Assembly: GCA_903892415.1 (NCBI GenBank)
Contig: CAITIQ010000373.1
Location: forward strand, 99,956-163,955
Length of the DNA: 64,000 nt
DNA from: an uncultured delta proteobacterium
GTDB lineage: Bacteria > Myxococcota_A > Polyangia > Polyangiales > Polyangiaceae
Reading direction: 5' to 3'
The translations under genes were made by a program, and so were the position numbers. The notes under the pieces were generated by a model. The model saw nothing but the letters and a program-made list of their open reading frames with translations, ran no database searches and was not told the DNA's origin. Position 1 is the first letter of the stretch, and every line of letters begins with the position of its first letter. Of the stretch, positions 1 to 9,405 are shown piece after piece.

Positions 1-1
1 C

Positions 2-541
2 TCGCCGAGCGTAACGGAGGAGAATCTAGCCAAGGCGTTGGCTGCCTTTCAGCGAACGTTGATCACGCGGCGTGCTCCCTACGACCAATACGTGGCTGGT
101 GATGAGGGCGCGCTATCCGCGGACGGTAAACAGGGGATGGTGCTGTTTGCGGAGGCAGGTTGTGCTGGATGTCACGTACCGCCCCTGTTCGATTCCGAGC
201 GCTTCGAGCAGCGCATCCCATCCGGAGACGAGGGGCGCTATTCCGTCACCAAGGATTTGGCGGACCTCGGAAAGATGCGTGTCCCGACGTTGCGCAACTT
301 GCGAGAGACAGGACCGTTCTTTCATGATGGGTCCTCCGTTGAGCTCGAGGACGCCGTGTTGCGCGAAGTCGAGATTGCTGCAGCCCGACGTGAAGGACGC
401 GCATTGTCCGCAGACGAAGCCGCGCTGATCTCCGTCTTCTTGCGCAAGGCGCTGATGTCTCGCGCCAACGAGCCAACACGACCGGACGAGGTCCCCTCGG
501 GATTTCCCGTACCGCTCGACGGTTTTCGCATTCCGCGCTGA
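2..541 (+). CDS. Di-heme cytochrome c peroxidase (MauG/CcpA family), 3' part
   Basis: The reading frame is open from the window edge, so only the C-terminal part of the gene is here. It encodes the second heme domain: a CAGCH heme c motif (C-x-x-C-H), then PTLRNLRETGPFFHDGS, which matches the PTLRN...P-x-x-H-D-G-S signature of bacterial di-heme cytochrome c peroxidases and MauG-like proteins. The family reduces hydrogen peroxide in the periplasm or carries out related oxidations. The first heme domain and signal peptide would lie upstream of the window. The gene converges on the EF-hand protein gene, with a strong hairpin between the two stops. Family assignment is firm; the physiological substrate is unknown. 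Confidence 0.85.
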   Translation, partial: SPSVTEENLAKALAAFQRTLITRRAPYDQYVAGDEGALSADGKQGMVLFAEAGCAGCHVPPLFDSERFEQRIPSGDEGRYSVTKDLADLGKMRVPTLRNLRETGPFFHDGSSVELEDAVLREVEIAAARREGRALSADEAALISVFLRKALMSRANEPTRPDEVPSGFPVPLDGFRIPR

Positions 542-553
542 GCCTACAAAGCA

Positions 554-581
554 GCTGCGGCGTCGTTGTCGACGCCGCAGC
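554..581. terminator. Bidirectional hairpin terminator
   Basis: A perfect 11-bp inverted repeat GCTGCGGCGTC / GACGCCGCAGC with a 6-nt loop lies between two convergent genes, 13 bases after the stop of the cytochrome peroxidase and 27 bases beyond the stop of the gene on the other strand. There is no clear T-run on either side, so it may act as a transcript-end stabiliser as well as a terminator. Confidence 0.6.
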
Positions 582-608
582 GAGCTGAGTTGGTCTCCTA
601 AAGAAACC

Positions 609-2891
609 CTACTTCGCGGGAGCAGCTGGAGCTGCCGAAGCAGCGGGTGCGGCGGGAGCGGGCGCAGCCGGAGCCGCAGAGGGGGCAGCCGAGGGCGCAG
701 GCTTGGGTGCGAACACCGATGCTGCGCGAGCCTTCTCCGGAAGATAGCTATCGAGCTTGCCCATCGTCCAAAGCACACCCCCAAGGACGAGAATCGCCAA
801 GAAGATGTACAGCCCCCAAGGCGTCTCTTTTTCGGCGTAGGGATCTTCCGCGGTGCGCGAGGCGCCGAGGGGCAGCGAGGCCACCTTGGTGAGCGAGCCG
901 CCGAACGGAACGTTGATCTTGGTCATGGCGTTCACGGCCCAGCCGTTGGCGTCGAGCAGAGGACCAAGGTTTCGCTGACGAAGCTTGAGCCAGGCGATCA
1001 ACATCGAGGGGCCCGAGATGAGCAGCAAGAGACCAAGGATGCCGACGGGCATCCACACGCCTAGGTCGATGAACTTCGAGAGAATCATTCCGACGAAGGT
1101 GCCGATGCCGCCTACTGCGACGCCAAGGGCTGCCACAGTTCCAATATCCATCCCCTTCTTCTCGGGCGGAGGAGCTGCAACGGCGCCGGCTGCTGCCACT
1201 CCAGCGACAGGAGGCGGGGCTTCTGCGGCTTTGGTCGCTTCCGCTGTGGTCGAGTCGACCAAGGCGGTTGATTCTTTCTCTTTCTCGGCGGCGCGCTTGG
1301 AAACGTACTCCTCCACCAACCGCACCACGCGCTTGTACGGCGACCAGAAGGCCTGCCGAACGCGGATCGGGTTCTCAACGATGCTGGTGATGGTGGCGTC
1401 CCAGTCTTGGCCGCTACGGTCGTAGAAGACGCCGTTTCGGCCGACCATCAGGTTGTCCACGTCACCGGCGGTGAAGGCTGCGACCACCGCTGTCTTTGCG
1501 CCGTCTTTACGCGTGCAGTCACAGTAGGCGAGATACGACTTCGACATACCGGCGAGCGCTGCGTGTTTGGCGGCGTCGTTGACGTAGATCACCAGCGCGC
1601 ACTCGCGACCGTCCAAGTAGAGGGAGCCGGCCTGGAAAGAGCCATCCTTCTTGTTGTAGAAATCGGCAAAGTTGACGAAGTTGCGCAGCAGCCGCAGCAG
1701 GTCTTTGCGATAGCGGATCGCCTTCTCCACCGTCGTGATCTGCGCGTACTCACCTTCGAGCGCAGCGTCCTCGTCGATCAAGGCGAACACGGATGCACGC
1801 AGCGTTTTGTCGAGCAGCTCGTTCAAGCGGGTTGCCCCAAGCTTGCTGGCGCCCGAGCTTGGCTTCTTGGCCGACCAGGAACGGAAGGTGGCGAGTTTTG
1901 CAACCAATGCCTCGAAGTCCACCTCTGTGAGCGTTGTTCGCGCGCCCAAGAGAGGCGTAACCGCTTCCTTCGAAAAGTTGCTGATGGCGGCACTCCACGC
2001 GGGATTGAGGCCGCTTTCGAGCGCTAGCGGCTTGCCGGGCTCGATCCGGGCGAGCGGAAGCTTGCGCAGCCCGTCACTGCTGGCGCTCAGCGTCTCCGGG
2101 CTGAGCGCGGTCAGTTCGGCTTCCGAGGCGTTGAGCGTCGCCGGACCACGGGCGTCGAAGGTCGCGATGCGTGTGCGCGTAAAGTAGTCGCGCACCTTCT
2201 CTTCAACCGCTGCGAGAGCCTCGGCGGCGGACGCCGTCTTGTCGCCCAGCGGGTTTGCGTCGGCAGCCTCGCCCTCCTTGGACCAGGACAGAAAAGCCTC
2301 GGCATCGGCGAAGAACGTCTCGCATAGTTTCTTGTCGAGGCCGGGCTTTCCGCTGCGGTCGGCCACCGAACCAACGGCCTCGAGCATCTCGCCCAGGGCT
2401 TTCTTGAGCTCTTCCGAGTCGGCGGAATCGACCGGGACGATGCCGTCTCCGTTGAAGCGCGTTGCGACGAACACCTTTTCCATCGCCGCTACGTCGTCGA
2501 GAGAGATCTCCTTGGCGTCCTTCTTGTCTTGGTCCCGCAGGATTCGCTTCGCGCTCGCGAGCACGGCCTTGCCCTCGGCAGAGCCGTCGTTCAGCTGGGC
2601 GAGGGGTAGAGCGGAACCCTTCTCGAACAGTAGGTCGAGCGACTTGAAGACCTTCTTCGACCAGGCAACCGCGTCCAACACCTCCGGCGGTCGAATCCGA
2701 CTGTCCCCGTCGGAGTCAATGATCGCCAGGGTCTTTTCATCGATCTCGAGGCCCTTGGTCGGGCAGGCGAGCGCGACCCAAAGCTTCTTGTCGAGTTGAT
2801 CGAGATGGTCGACATCCGCACCCGTGCGCAGCGCTACCTGATCAACGCCGCCCGCACGAAAGAAGGCCCAAGAATGCTCATTTTTAGCCAT
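609..2891 (-). CDS. Large membrane protein with EF-hand-like calcium loop, function unknown
   Basis: About 760 residues. I chose the ATG at 2891 (MAKNEHSWAFFRAGG) rather than the longer frame to 3005, because the extension would run into the divergent gene and reads as non-conserved. Near the N-terminus lies a canonical 12-residue EF-hand loop, D59-x-D61-x-D63-x-x-I-x-x-x-E70, and a second weaker one (FNGDGIVPVDS) about 100 residues later. The middle is Ala/Lys/Glu-rich and soluble-looking. Towards the C-terminus, after an Ala/Pro-rich linker, come two hydrophobic helices (around GTVAALGVAVGGIGTFVGM and MPVGILGLLLLISG), a further helix (LYIFLAILVLGGVLWTMG) and a low-complexity Ala/Pro tail. 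It is probably a calcium-responsive inner-membrane protein; I know no assigned function. Confidence 0.75.
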   Translation of the reverse strand: MAKNEHSWAFFRAGGVDQVALRTGADVDHLDQLDKKLWVALACPTKGLEIDEKTLAIIDSDGDSRIRPPEVLDAVAWSKKVFKSLDLLFEKGSALPLAQLNDGSAEGKAVLASAKRILRDQDKKDAKEISLDDVAAMEKVFVATRFNGDGIVPVDSADSEELKKALGEMLEAVGSVADRSGKPGLDKKLCETFFADAEAFLSWSKEGEAADANPLGDKTASAAEALAAVEEKVRDYFTRTRIATFDARGPATLNASEAELTALSPETLSASSDGLRKLPLARIEPGKPLALESGLNPAWSAAISNFSKEAVTPLLGARTTLTEVDFEALVAKLATFRSWSAKKPSSGASKLGATRLNELLDKTLRASVFALIDEDAALEGEYAQITTVEKAIRYRKDLLRLLRNFVNFADFYNKKDGSFQAGSLYLDGRECALVIYVNDAAKHAALAGMSKSYLAYCDCTRKDGAKTAVVAAFTAGDVDNLMVGRNGVFYDRSGQDWDATITSIVENPIRVRQAFWSPYKRVVRLVEEYVSKRAAEKEKESTALVDSTTAEATKAAEAPPPVAGVAAAGAVAAPPPEKKGMDIGTVAALGVAVGGIGTFVGMILSKFIDLGVWMPVGILGLLLLISGPSMLIAWLKLRQRNLGPLLDANGWAVNAMTKINVPFGGSLTKVASLPLGASRTAEDPYAEKETPWGLYIFLAILVLGGVLWTMGKLDSYLPEKARAASVFAPKPAPSAAPSAAPAAPAPAAPAASAAPAAPAK

Positions 2892-2999
2892 TGGCGGCGC
2901 ACCATAGAGAGTGCGCTGCTGGATGTCGAGCTGATGTCTCTTGTACGCAGCGGTCACTGACTCGATGACGGCTTCACCCATCGCGCGTACAATTTGCGA

Positions 3000-4112
3000 A
3001 TGCACTTCGGCCGAAGTTTCGCTCTCGTCCTATCGTTGATGGCCCTCGGCGCGGGTGGCTGTTCCGACGACACGGAGCCCCCGGTAGAGCCCAAGGTCGT
3101 GGTGACTCCGCCGCCTGTGGGTGAACCCTACGACCGGCTCAGCGACTGGCACCTGTTTCGCGATTTGGCGCTGCAAGCTCCAGCGGACGGCGTCGTGCCC
3201 TACGATGTGATCGCCCCGCTTTTCAGCGACTACACGACGAAGTTCCGCTTCATGTATGTGCCTGAAGGGCAAACGGTCGGCTACGAAGCGGACGACATTC
3301 TGGCGTTCCCCGAGGGCTCGATCTTCGTAAAGACGTTTGCTCATGCGGCCGACGCTCGCGCACCGTTCGAGGCGCTAACCATCGTCGAAACGCGAATCCT
3401 CGTTCGCGAACCGGACGGTTGGGTTGCGCACACCTACGTTTGGAACGAGGAGCAAACCGAAGCGGAGCGGCTGGTTTCGGGCACCGGCGTGCCCGTCTCT
3501 TTCGTTGGGCCCGACGGCGAAACCATCGACACCGACTATCGGGTACCGAACACAAACGAGTGCAAGAACTGCCACAAGATCGACGACACGGTGGTCCTGC
3601 TCGGACCACGGGTTCGGCAGCTCGATCGCAGCCACGAGTACGACGGCGTCAGCAAGAACCAGCTCGACTACCTGGTGGAGCTCGGCTGGCTTGCAGGCAC
3701 GCTTCCGCCGCCGGAGGATCGCGAGCGGCTGGTCGACCCTTACGGAGACGCCGAGCTGTTTTTGCGCGTGCGCTCCTACTTCGACGCCAACTGCGCGAGC
3801 TGTCACCGCACTGGCGGGGAGGCTTCAACCAGCGCATTACTGCTCGACTTTGCGTCTACGAACCCGAGCGACAACCCCGAAAGCAATTGGGGCATCTGCA
3901 AAACGCCAACCAGTGCTGGCGGAGCCAATTGTGGGCATGAGTTCGACGTCGTTCCGGGGCGGAGCGATCTTTCGATCATGATTTGCCGGATGACCTCGAC
4001 CGACGCCGAGAAGAGAATGCCCCCGCTTGGCTCGAAGGTGGTCCACCAAGAAGGCCTCGCGTTGCTCTCCGAATGGATTGACTCCCTTCCCGCCGGCGCT
4101 TGCACCCCATGA
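3000..4112 (+). CDS. SO2930-family diheme c-type cytochrome, probable lipoprotein
   Basis: About 370 residues starting at ATG 3000. An N-terminal hydrophobic segment ends in LGAGGC-SDD, a slightly degenerate lipobox. Two heme c motifs are present, CKNCH near the middle and CASCH in the C-terminal half, plus a late Met in MPPLG that could be a distal heme ligand. The layout and sequence (YDRLSDWHLFRD at the N-terminus, NTNECKNCHK) match the SO2930/HNE_0200 family of diheme cytochromes. It should act in periplasmic or outer-membrane electron transfer. Its TGA overlaps the ATG of the glycerophosphodiesterase (ATGA), so the two are probably co-translated. It diverges from the EF-hand protein across about 108 bases. 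Confidence 0.82.
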   Translation: MHFGRSFALVLSLMALGAGGCSDDTEPPVEPKVVVTPPPVGEPYDRLSDWHLFRDLALQAPADGVVPYDVIAPLFSDYTTKFRFMYVPEGQTVGYEADDILAFPEGSIFVKTFAHAADARAPFEALTIVETRILVREPDGWVAHTYVWNEEQTEAERLVSGTGVPVSFVGPDGETIDTDYRVPNTNECKNCHKIDDTVVLLGPRVRQLDRSHEYDGVSKNQLDYLVELGWLAGTLPPPEDRERLVDPYGDAELFLRVRSYFDANCASCHRTGGEASTSALLLDFASTNPSDNPESNWGICKTPTSAGGANCGHEFDVVPGRSDLSIMICRMTSTDAEKRMPPLGSKVVHQEGLALLSEWIDSLPAGACTP

Positions 4113-4867
4113 ATCGACCCATCCTCTTCGGCCACCGTGGCGCATCGATCGAGCTTCCTGAGAACACGCTCGAGGCCTTCGAGCTCGCGGTAGAGCTCGG
4201 AGCTGACGCACTCGAAACCGACGTTCACGTGACCGCGGATGGCGCGGTGGTGATTCACCATGACGCCTCAGCGCTGCGAATGGCTGCCGATCGCAGGCTC
4301 TTGCGCAGCTTGCGTCTCGAGGAGGTTTCGCGACTCAATGTTGGCTTTGGCTTTCGAGCCAAAGACGGTACTGGGTTTGCCGACCGAAGCTTCCGTGCGC
4401 CACTCTTGGCTGAAGCGCTTGAGCGATTTCCGAACCAGCGCTTCAACATCGACATCAAACCAGAGCAGGGCGCCGTCTCCTTGGTGATGGAGGTGGTGAG
4501 AAAATGCCGAGCAGAGGAGCGAGTGCTGCTCACGAGCTTCTATGACTCGGTTGTGCGAGAGGTCCGCCGTAACGGCTATCGCGGAGACACGGGGCTCGCG
4601 CAAAAGGAGGCTGTGCGTGCCTTGCTTCTGCCCGCGTCGGCTCCTCGTTGGCTCGCTCCTGGTGGTCAGCGGATTCAGCTTCCGGTGCGGATCGGACCGG
4701 TAGATCTGGTGACGAAGTCGCTTCTTGATCGTTTGCACCAGCACGGTCTGAAGGTCGATTTCTGGGTCATCAACGACGTCGCCACAGCCCGCAAAGCCGT
4801 AGCGGCTGGCGCAGACGGCATCATGACCGATGACGTGCGCTTGATCGCTGAGGCGCTCCAGCGCTGA
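4109..4867 (+). CDS. ugpQ: Glycerophosphodiester phosphodiesterase
   Basis: 252 residues from ATG 4109, which overlaps the stop of the upstream cytochrome gene. The N-terminus carries the GDPD signature: FGHRGAS with the catalytic H9, PENTLEAF with the metal-binding Glu, ETDVH, and VIHHD with the second catalytic His. The C-terminal WVIND and GADGIMTDD complete the TIM barrel. There is no signal peptide, so it is a cytoplasmic enzyme that hydrolyses glycerophosphodiesters to glycerol-3-phosphate and an alcohol. The UgpQ-type name rests on size and cytoplasmic location only. Coupling to a cytochrome is probably incidental. Confidence 0.9.
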   Translation: MNRPILFGHRGASIELPENTLEAFELAVELGADALETDVHVTADGAVVIHHDASALRMAADRRLLRSLRLEEVSRLNVGFGFRAKDGTGFADRSFRAPLLAEALERFPNQRFNIDIKPEQGAVSLVMEVVRKCRAEERVLLTSFYDSVVREVRRNGYRGDTGLAQKEAVRALLLPASAPRWLAPGGQRIQLPVRIGPVDLVTKSLLDRLHQHGLKVDFWVINDVATARKAVAAGADGIMTDDVRLIAEALQR

Positions 4868-4909
4868 TCCGGCCCGCCTGCCTGCGAAGGCTCGCTATGC
4901 TTGCGGCCC

Positions 4910-6313
4910 ATGCAAATCGAATTTGTAGGCGCTGCCCAGACCGTCACCGGATCGATGCACCTGATCCGAACTCGAGCAGGCGCTATTCTGCTCGATTGCG
5001 GCCTGTTTCAAGGCGCGCGTCACGAGTCGACGGAGCGCAACCGAAACCTGCGCGTTCCCGTGCGAGAGCTCCGAGCAGTCGTGCTTTCGCACGCACACAT
5101 CGATCACTCGGGTGCTCTGCCTCTGCTCTACAAGCAGGGCTACAAGGGTGCTGTCTACGCGACCCCAGCGACGCGCTCGCTCGCCACGGTGATGTTGCGT
5201 GACGCTGCTGCTATCCAAGATTCAGACGCTCGCTATTTGAACAAGGAGGCCAAGCGGACGGGCAGCGACGAATATGTAGATCCGCTCTACACCGATGAGG
5301 ATGTGGTGCGAGTGATCGAGCGCATGATCGCCGTGCCGTATCACACCACGGTGCCCCTCCTGCCGGGTGTGGAGCTGACCTTCTACGATGCCGGCCACGT
5401 CCTCGGCAGCGCCATCACGGTGCTCGACATCGACGAGGGAGACAGCAAAAAGCGGCTTCTGTTTACCGGCGATCTCGGTCGCGCGGACAGGCCCATTCTT
5501 CGCGACCCCGAGGTGGTGCCAAACGTCGACGTGCTCATCACCGAGAGCACCTACGGCGATCGTTTGCACGACAGCATCGACAAGATGGACGACGATCTCG
5601 GGCGGACGATCACGCGGACGATCAAGCGTGGCGGCAAGGTGATTGTGCCTTCGTTTGCGCTCGAACGAGCGCAGGAGGTGATCTTCGCCATCAAGAAGCT
5701 CAAGAAAGCCGGCTCAATCCCGGCCAATTTGCCCGTCTATGTCGATTCCCCGCTGACCGTCCGCGTCACCGACGTCTTCAAGCTCCACCCCGAGTGCTAC
5801 GACACAGAGACGCGCGCGCTCATTCGCGGCAATGACTCGCCGTTCGACTTCGAGAACCTTTCGTACATCGAAGACAAGGAGGGCTCGAAGCGGATCTCCA
5901 CGTCCTCAGAGCCAGCGGTGGTGATCTCGGCCAGCGGAATGTGCGAGGCCGGGCGTATTCTCCATCACCTCCGGGGAGCCGTGGAGGACGCCAAGAACAC
6001 CGTGCTCATCGTCGGTTATCAAGCGGCGCATACGTTGGGGCGCCGGCTGGTGGAGAAGCGTATGCGCGTGAAGATCTTCGGCGTCGAGCGAGAGAGGCGC
6101 TGCGAGGTCGTCGTGCTCAACGGTTTTTCGGCGCACGCCGACCAGAAGGATTTGCTGCACTACGCGACGGAGTCGCGTGCGTGTGGCCCCGTTCGTACGG
6201 TGTGTCTGGTTCACGGGGACCCAGCCCCGCAGAAGGTGCTGGCCCAAAAGCTCGCTACCGCTGGCTTTGCGGACGTGCCGATTCCGGCTGCCGGGGACAA
6301 GCTCGAACGTTAA
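4910..6313 (+). CDS. Metallo-beta-lactamase/beta-CASP family RNA hydrolase
   Basis: 467 residues from ATG 4910. The metal-binding motif HAHIDH is at residues 61-66, followed by FTGDLGR, and the beta-CASP part contains VVISASGMCEAGRILHHL and the late GFSAHADQ motif. This is the arrangement of RNA-processing exonucleases/endonucleases of the CPSF73/YSH1-like bacterial group ('MBL fold metallo-hydrolase RNA specificity domain'). The protein is expected to bind two zinc ions and cleave or trim RNA in the cytoplasm. It stands alone, 42 bases after the phosphodiesterase. Confidence 0.9.
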   Translation: MQIEFVGAAQTVTGSMHLIRTRAGAILLDCGLFQGARHESTERNRNLRVPVRELRAVVLSHAHIDHSGALPLLYKQGYKGAVYATPATRSLATVMLRDAAAIQDSDARYLNKEAKRTGSDEYVDPLYTDEDVVRVIERMIAVPYHTTVPLLPGVELTFYDAGHVLGSAITVLDIDEGDSKKRLLFTGDLGRADRPILRDPEVVPNVDVLITESTYGDRLHDSIDKMDDDLGRTITRTIKRGGKVIVPSFALERAQEVIFAIKKLKKAGSIPANLPVYVDSPLTVRVTDVFKLHPECYDTETRALIRGNDSPFDFENLSYIEDKEGSKRISTSSEPAVVISASGMCEAGRILHHLRGAVEDAKNTVLIVGYQAAHTLGRRLVEKRMRVKIFGVERERRCEVVVLNGFSAHADQKDLLHYATESRACGPVRTVCLVHGDPAPQKVLAQKLATAGFADVPIPAAGDKLER

Positions 6314-6481
6314 GGAACGTTGCGAGGCGGTTGACGACCAGTGACACCGCGTTAGGTTCGGCGGGCAACTCCGGTGCCAAGCAGCTTTTCCTGCGACGAG
6401 TGCTGACGCGGTCTGTTTAGACGCTGCAGTGACGTAGGAAGAGAAGCCCTCTCTCGGCGCTTGTTCCGTCAGTTGTGACCT

Positions 6482-6499
6482 GGTCCCTGTTTTGGGACC
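6482..6499. promoter_or_regulatory. Perfect 6-bp hairpin upstream of lon
   Basis: GGTCCC and GGGACC are separated by TGTTTT, 22 bases before the lon ATG. It could be a 5'-UTR hairpin or a small operator. No CIRCE-type element or recognisable heat-shock promoter was found in the 208-base gap before lon; the rest of that gap shows nothing I can name. Confidence 0.35.
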
Positions 6500-6521
6500 G
6501 AGAAGGTGAGCAGGAACATCC

Positions 6522-8885
6522 ATGAACAGTCCCACGTTCGAGAGTCCGATCCCGATTCTTCCTTTGCGCTCGGGTGTGCTTCTACCCGAGGGTACGATGA
6601 CGCTCACAGTTGGGCGCGAACGCAGCCTCGCGCTGGTGCAAGCCCTCAAGCCAGGGCAACTCGTGGGCATCGTGACCCAAATCGATCCGCGGGTCGAAGA
6701 CCCTGTGGTCAGTGATTTCCATGCGGTCGGGACGCTCGCGCGTCTCACAAAGTCGACGAAGTCGGGCACGGCGGGGGAGGCGCTTCGCGTCACCGTTGAA
6801 GGTCTTTCGCGATTTTCGGTCGATCGTGTGGTGGCTTATGAGCCCTTCCTGGAGGCGGTCGGACACGCGGTTCTCGAGGAAAATGGCAACACTCCCGAGG
6901 CGAAGGTGCTGGCAGAGGAGCTCGTGGACGCGCTCAAGCAGGTTCCACGGACCAAGGCGCTGGATGAGGCCGATCGTTGGATCAGCAAGCCTGGCGCACT
7001 GGCAGACAAGGTCGCTTCGCTTTTGGGCGTTGAGTCTAACAAAGCCCTCGAGGTGCTGGTGACGGCGGACGTCCCGCAGCGTCTACGCAAGCTCTTGGCG
7101 CTGGTTTACGAGCAGAAGGAGCTGGGCGAACTTCGTCAAAAGATTGGCGAGGACGTAAGGCGCGAGTTCTCCAAGAACCAGCGTGAGCACCTCCTGCGTG
7201 AACAGATGCGAGCGATTCGGAAGGAGTTGGGCGAGGAGAAGGAGGATGGTCTCGAGCGGCTTCGTGAAAAGCTCGAGAAGGCGAATCTCCCCGATGAAGC
7301 CAAGGAGGTCGTGGCGCGTGAGTTCTCCCGCTTCGAGCAGTCGGGAGGGCAAGGCGCAGAAGCGACGGTGATCCGAACTTACCTGGAATGGATCGCGGCG
7401 TTGCCTTGGTCGGCCCAGGCGAAAACCAAAGAAGATATCGACGCCATTTCCGCCAAGCTGGATGAGGACCACTTCGGGCTCGAGGACGTTAAGCAGCGAA
7501 TTCTCGAGCACATGGCTGTGCGCAAGCTGTCGAAGAGCGAGCGAGGGACGATCCTTTGTTTGGTAGGACCTCCTGGCGTTGGAAAAACCTCGCTCGGCGA
7601 ATCGATCGCCGCAGCGACCGGAAGACCGTTCGTACGGGTTTCGCTCGGCGGCGTTCGAGATGAAGCCGAGGTGCGCGGTCATCGCAGGACCTACGTCGGG
7701 GCGATCCCCGGTCGCATCCTCCACGGGCTGCGCAAAGCGGGGGTCAACAACCCCGTGATGCTGCTCGATGAGATCGACAAGCTCTCCCAGCAATGGGGAG
7801 CTGCAGCTGAATCAGCGCTGCTCGAGGTGCTCGACCCGGAGCAGAACAAGACCTTCACGGATCACTACCTCGAGCTGCCGTTTGACCTCTCGCAGGTGTT
7901 CTTCCTGTGCACGGCGAACACGCTCGACACGTTGAGCGCACCGCTTCGAGATCGCCTCGAGATCGTGGAGCTCACCGGGTACACCGCCCCCGAGAAGCAG
8001 GCCATCGCTGTGAGACACTTGCTGCCGCGGCGTCTATTGCAATCGGGCATTCCAGAAGGTGCGCTCACCATCACCGATGATGCCATTCTGGACGTCATCA
8101 CCAAGTACACGCGCGAGGCCGGTGTTCGTCAGCTCGATCGGGAGTTGACCCGCATCGCCCGTCACGTCGCGCTGGACGTGGCTCGCAAGAAGGACGACTC
8201 GGAGATCCGAGTTCGAATCGACGAGCCGCAGGTTGAACAAATTCTCGGTAAGCCCAAATACCGAAACGAGGTTCGTGAGAGGACTAGCGTCCCGGGGGTC
8301 GCGACGGGCCTCGCTTGGACGCCGGTGGGTGGCGGGATTCTCTTCATCGAGACCTCCCGAACCAAGGGCAAAGGCAAACTCGAAATCACCGGGCAGCTCG
8401 GTGACGTCATGAAGGAGAGCGCCCGCGCTGCGCTGACCTTCGTCAAAGGGCACGCGGATGAGCTCGGCTTTGCGGCCGAAATCCTAGAGGACGCGGACCT
8501 CCACATTCACGTACCAGCCGGCGGAATACCGAAGGATGGTCCGAGCGCGGGCGTGACCATCTTCACCGCGCTCGCGTCGCTCTTGTCCGGCCGCCGCGTC
8601 AGGTCGGATACAGCGATGACGGGCGAATGCACGCTGCGCGGCCGTGTTTTGCCCGTCGGCGGTATTAAGTCCAAGGTGCTCGCTGCTCACCGTGCAGGCA
8701 TCACGCGGGTGATCCTGCCTCGCGACAACGAGCGGGATCTCGATGACGTGCCGGCCGACGTGCGAAGTCAGATCGAGTTCATCCTTGCAGACGACATGCG
8801 CAAGGTGCTCGAGGCCGCCCTCGAGTCCGATGCTATTCCTTCGGACGTTGCACGCTCCGCAAGCGAGGCCTCACCGGTCGACTGA
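6522..8885 (+). CDS. lon: ATP-dependent protease Lon
   Basis: 787 residues, the usual length of LonA. The N-terminal substrate-binding domain begins with PILPLRSGVLLPEG. The AAA+ module has Walker A GPPGVGKT at residues 349-356 and Walker B VMLLDEID at 412-419. The C-terminal peptidase domain has the catalytic Ser675 in PKDGPSAGV and Lys718 in GGIKSK, spaced exactly as in E. coli Lon (43 residues apart). Lon degrades misfolded and regulatory proteins in the cytoplasm; in myxobacteria lon genes are tied to heat shock and development. The ATG follows the hairpin at 6482-6499. It ends one base before the stop of the convergent cysteine-rich lipoprotein gene. Confidence 0.98.
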   Translation: MNSPTFESPIPILPLRSGVLLPEGTMTLTVGRERSLALVQALKPGQLVGIVTQIDPRVEDPVVSDFHAVGTLARLTKSTKSGTAGEALRVTVEGLSRFSVDRVVAYEPFLEAVGHAVLEENGNTPEAKVLAEELVDALKQVPRTKALDEADRWISKPGALADKVASLLGVESNKALEVLVTADVPQRLRKLLALVYEQKELGELRQKIGEDVRREFSKNQREHLLREQMRAIRKELGEEKEDGLERLREKLEKANLPDEAKEVVAREFSRFEQSGGQGAEATVIRTYLEWIAALPWSAQAKTKEDIDAISAKLDEDHFGLEDVKQRILEHMAVRKLSKSERGTILCLVGPPGVGKTSLGESIAAATGRPFVRVSLGGVRDEAEVRGHRRTYVGAIPGRILHGLRKAGVNNPVMLLDEIDKLSQQWGAAAESALLEVLDPEQNKTFTDHYLELPFDLSQVFFLCTANTLDTLSAPLRDRLEIVELTGYTAPEKQAIAVRHLLPRRLLQSGIPEGALTITDDAILDVITKYTREAGVRQLDRELTRIARHVALDVARKKDDSEIRVRIDEPQVEQILGKPKYRNEVRERTSVPGVATGLAWTPVGGGILFIETSRTKGKGKLEITGQLGDVMKESARAALTFVKGHADELGFAAEILEDADLHIHVPAGGIPKDGPSAGVTIFTALASLLSGRRVRSDTAMTGECTLRGRVLPVGGIKSKVLAAHRAGITRVILPRDNERDLDDVPADVRSQIEFILADDMRKVLEAALESDAIPSDVARSASEASPVD

Positions 8886-8886
8886 A

Positions 8887-9207
8887 CTAGCGAGCACAGA
8901 CATCGCCACGGAGCGTGCAAGCCCCAGCCTTTTTGCACAGCTCCGAGGCCTCACAATCGAGGGCGGCCACTGCCACACAGTGGCCGCCTTCTTCGCCACA
9001 GCGGCCCATGACTTTGCACACGTTCGAGCGTTTGCAGTGGCTGTCGTCCCCGGCGACACACTGGCCTTTGAGTTCCTTGCAAAGCCCGCGCTGTTTGCAA
9101 TGACACTCCTCCTCGCACGCCCGCTTCTTTTCACAGCCGGCTCCGAGCGAGAGCCCAAAGCAAGTCGCCCACACACCAATTCCGAGAAGTCGCAAAAAGT
9201 TTCTCAT
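8887..9207 (-). CDS. Cysteine-repeat lipoprotein
   Basis: 106 residues. The signal segment ends in LSLGAGC, making C25 the lipidated residue. The mature 82 residues contain 14 cysteines arranged in roughly three repeats of the pattern C-x5-C-x5-C-x6-C (for example HCKRSNVCKVMGRCGEEGGHC). Cys-rich lipoproteins of this look recur in myxobacteria; none has a function I know. Disulfide-knotted or metal-binding roles both fit. It is transcribed away from the putative modified-peptide operon across about 200 shared bases, so common regulation is possible. Confidence 0.75.
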   Translation of the reverse strand: MRNFLRLLGIGVWATCFGLSLGAGCEKKRACEEECHCKQRGLCKELKGQCVAGDDSHCKRSNVCKVMGRCGEEGGHCVAVAALDCEASELCKKAGACTLRGDVCAR

Positions 9208-9405
9208 TGTTCAGCTGGCTTCGCGCGACGTAAGGCGGAGTATTACCTCGAAGTTGGCTCTCGAGCAGCCGCGGACGCAATTTCTGAAACTGCGGTGGGG
9301 GGGTCGTCGTAGTAGAATGCACCCAACAATGCGCCCCCTTCGGCGCTAAAGAAACAAATGGCGGCCAACCATCTCGGGTCAGTTGTCCATTTTCGAGGTG
9401 AACCA

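Noticed and set aside
5906..6793. 295-codon minus-strand frame across the beta-CASP gene end and lon start
   Set aside because: Overlaps two strongly supported genes, no motif or signal, shadow composition.
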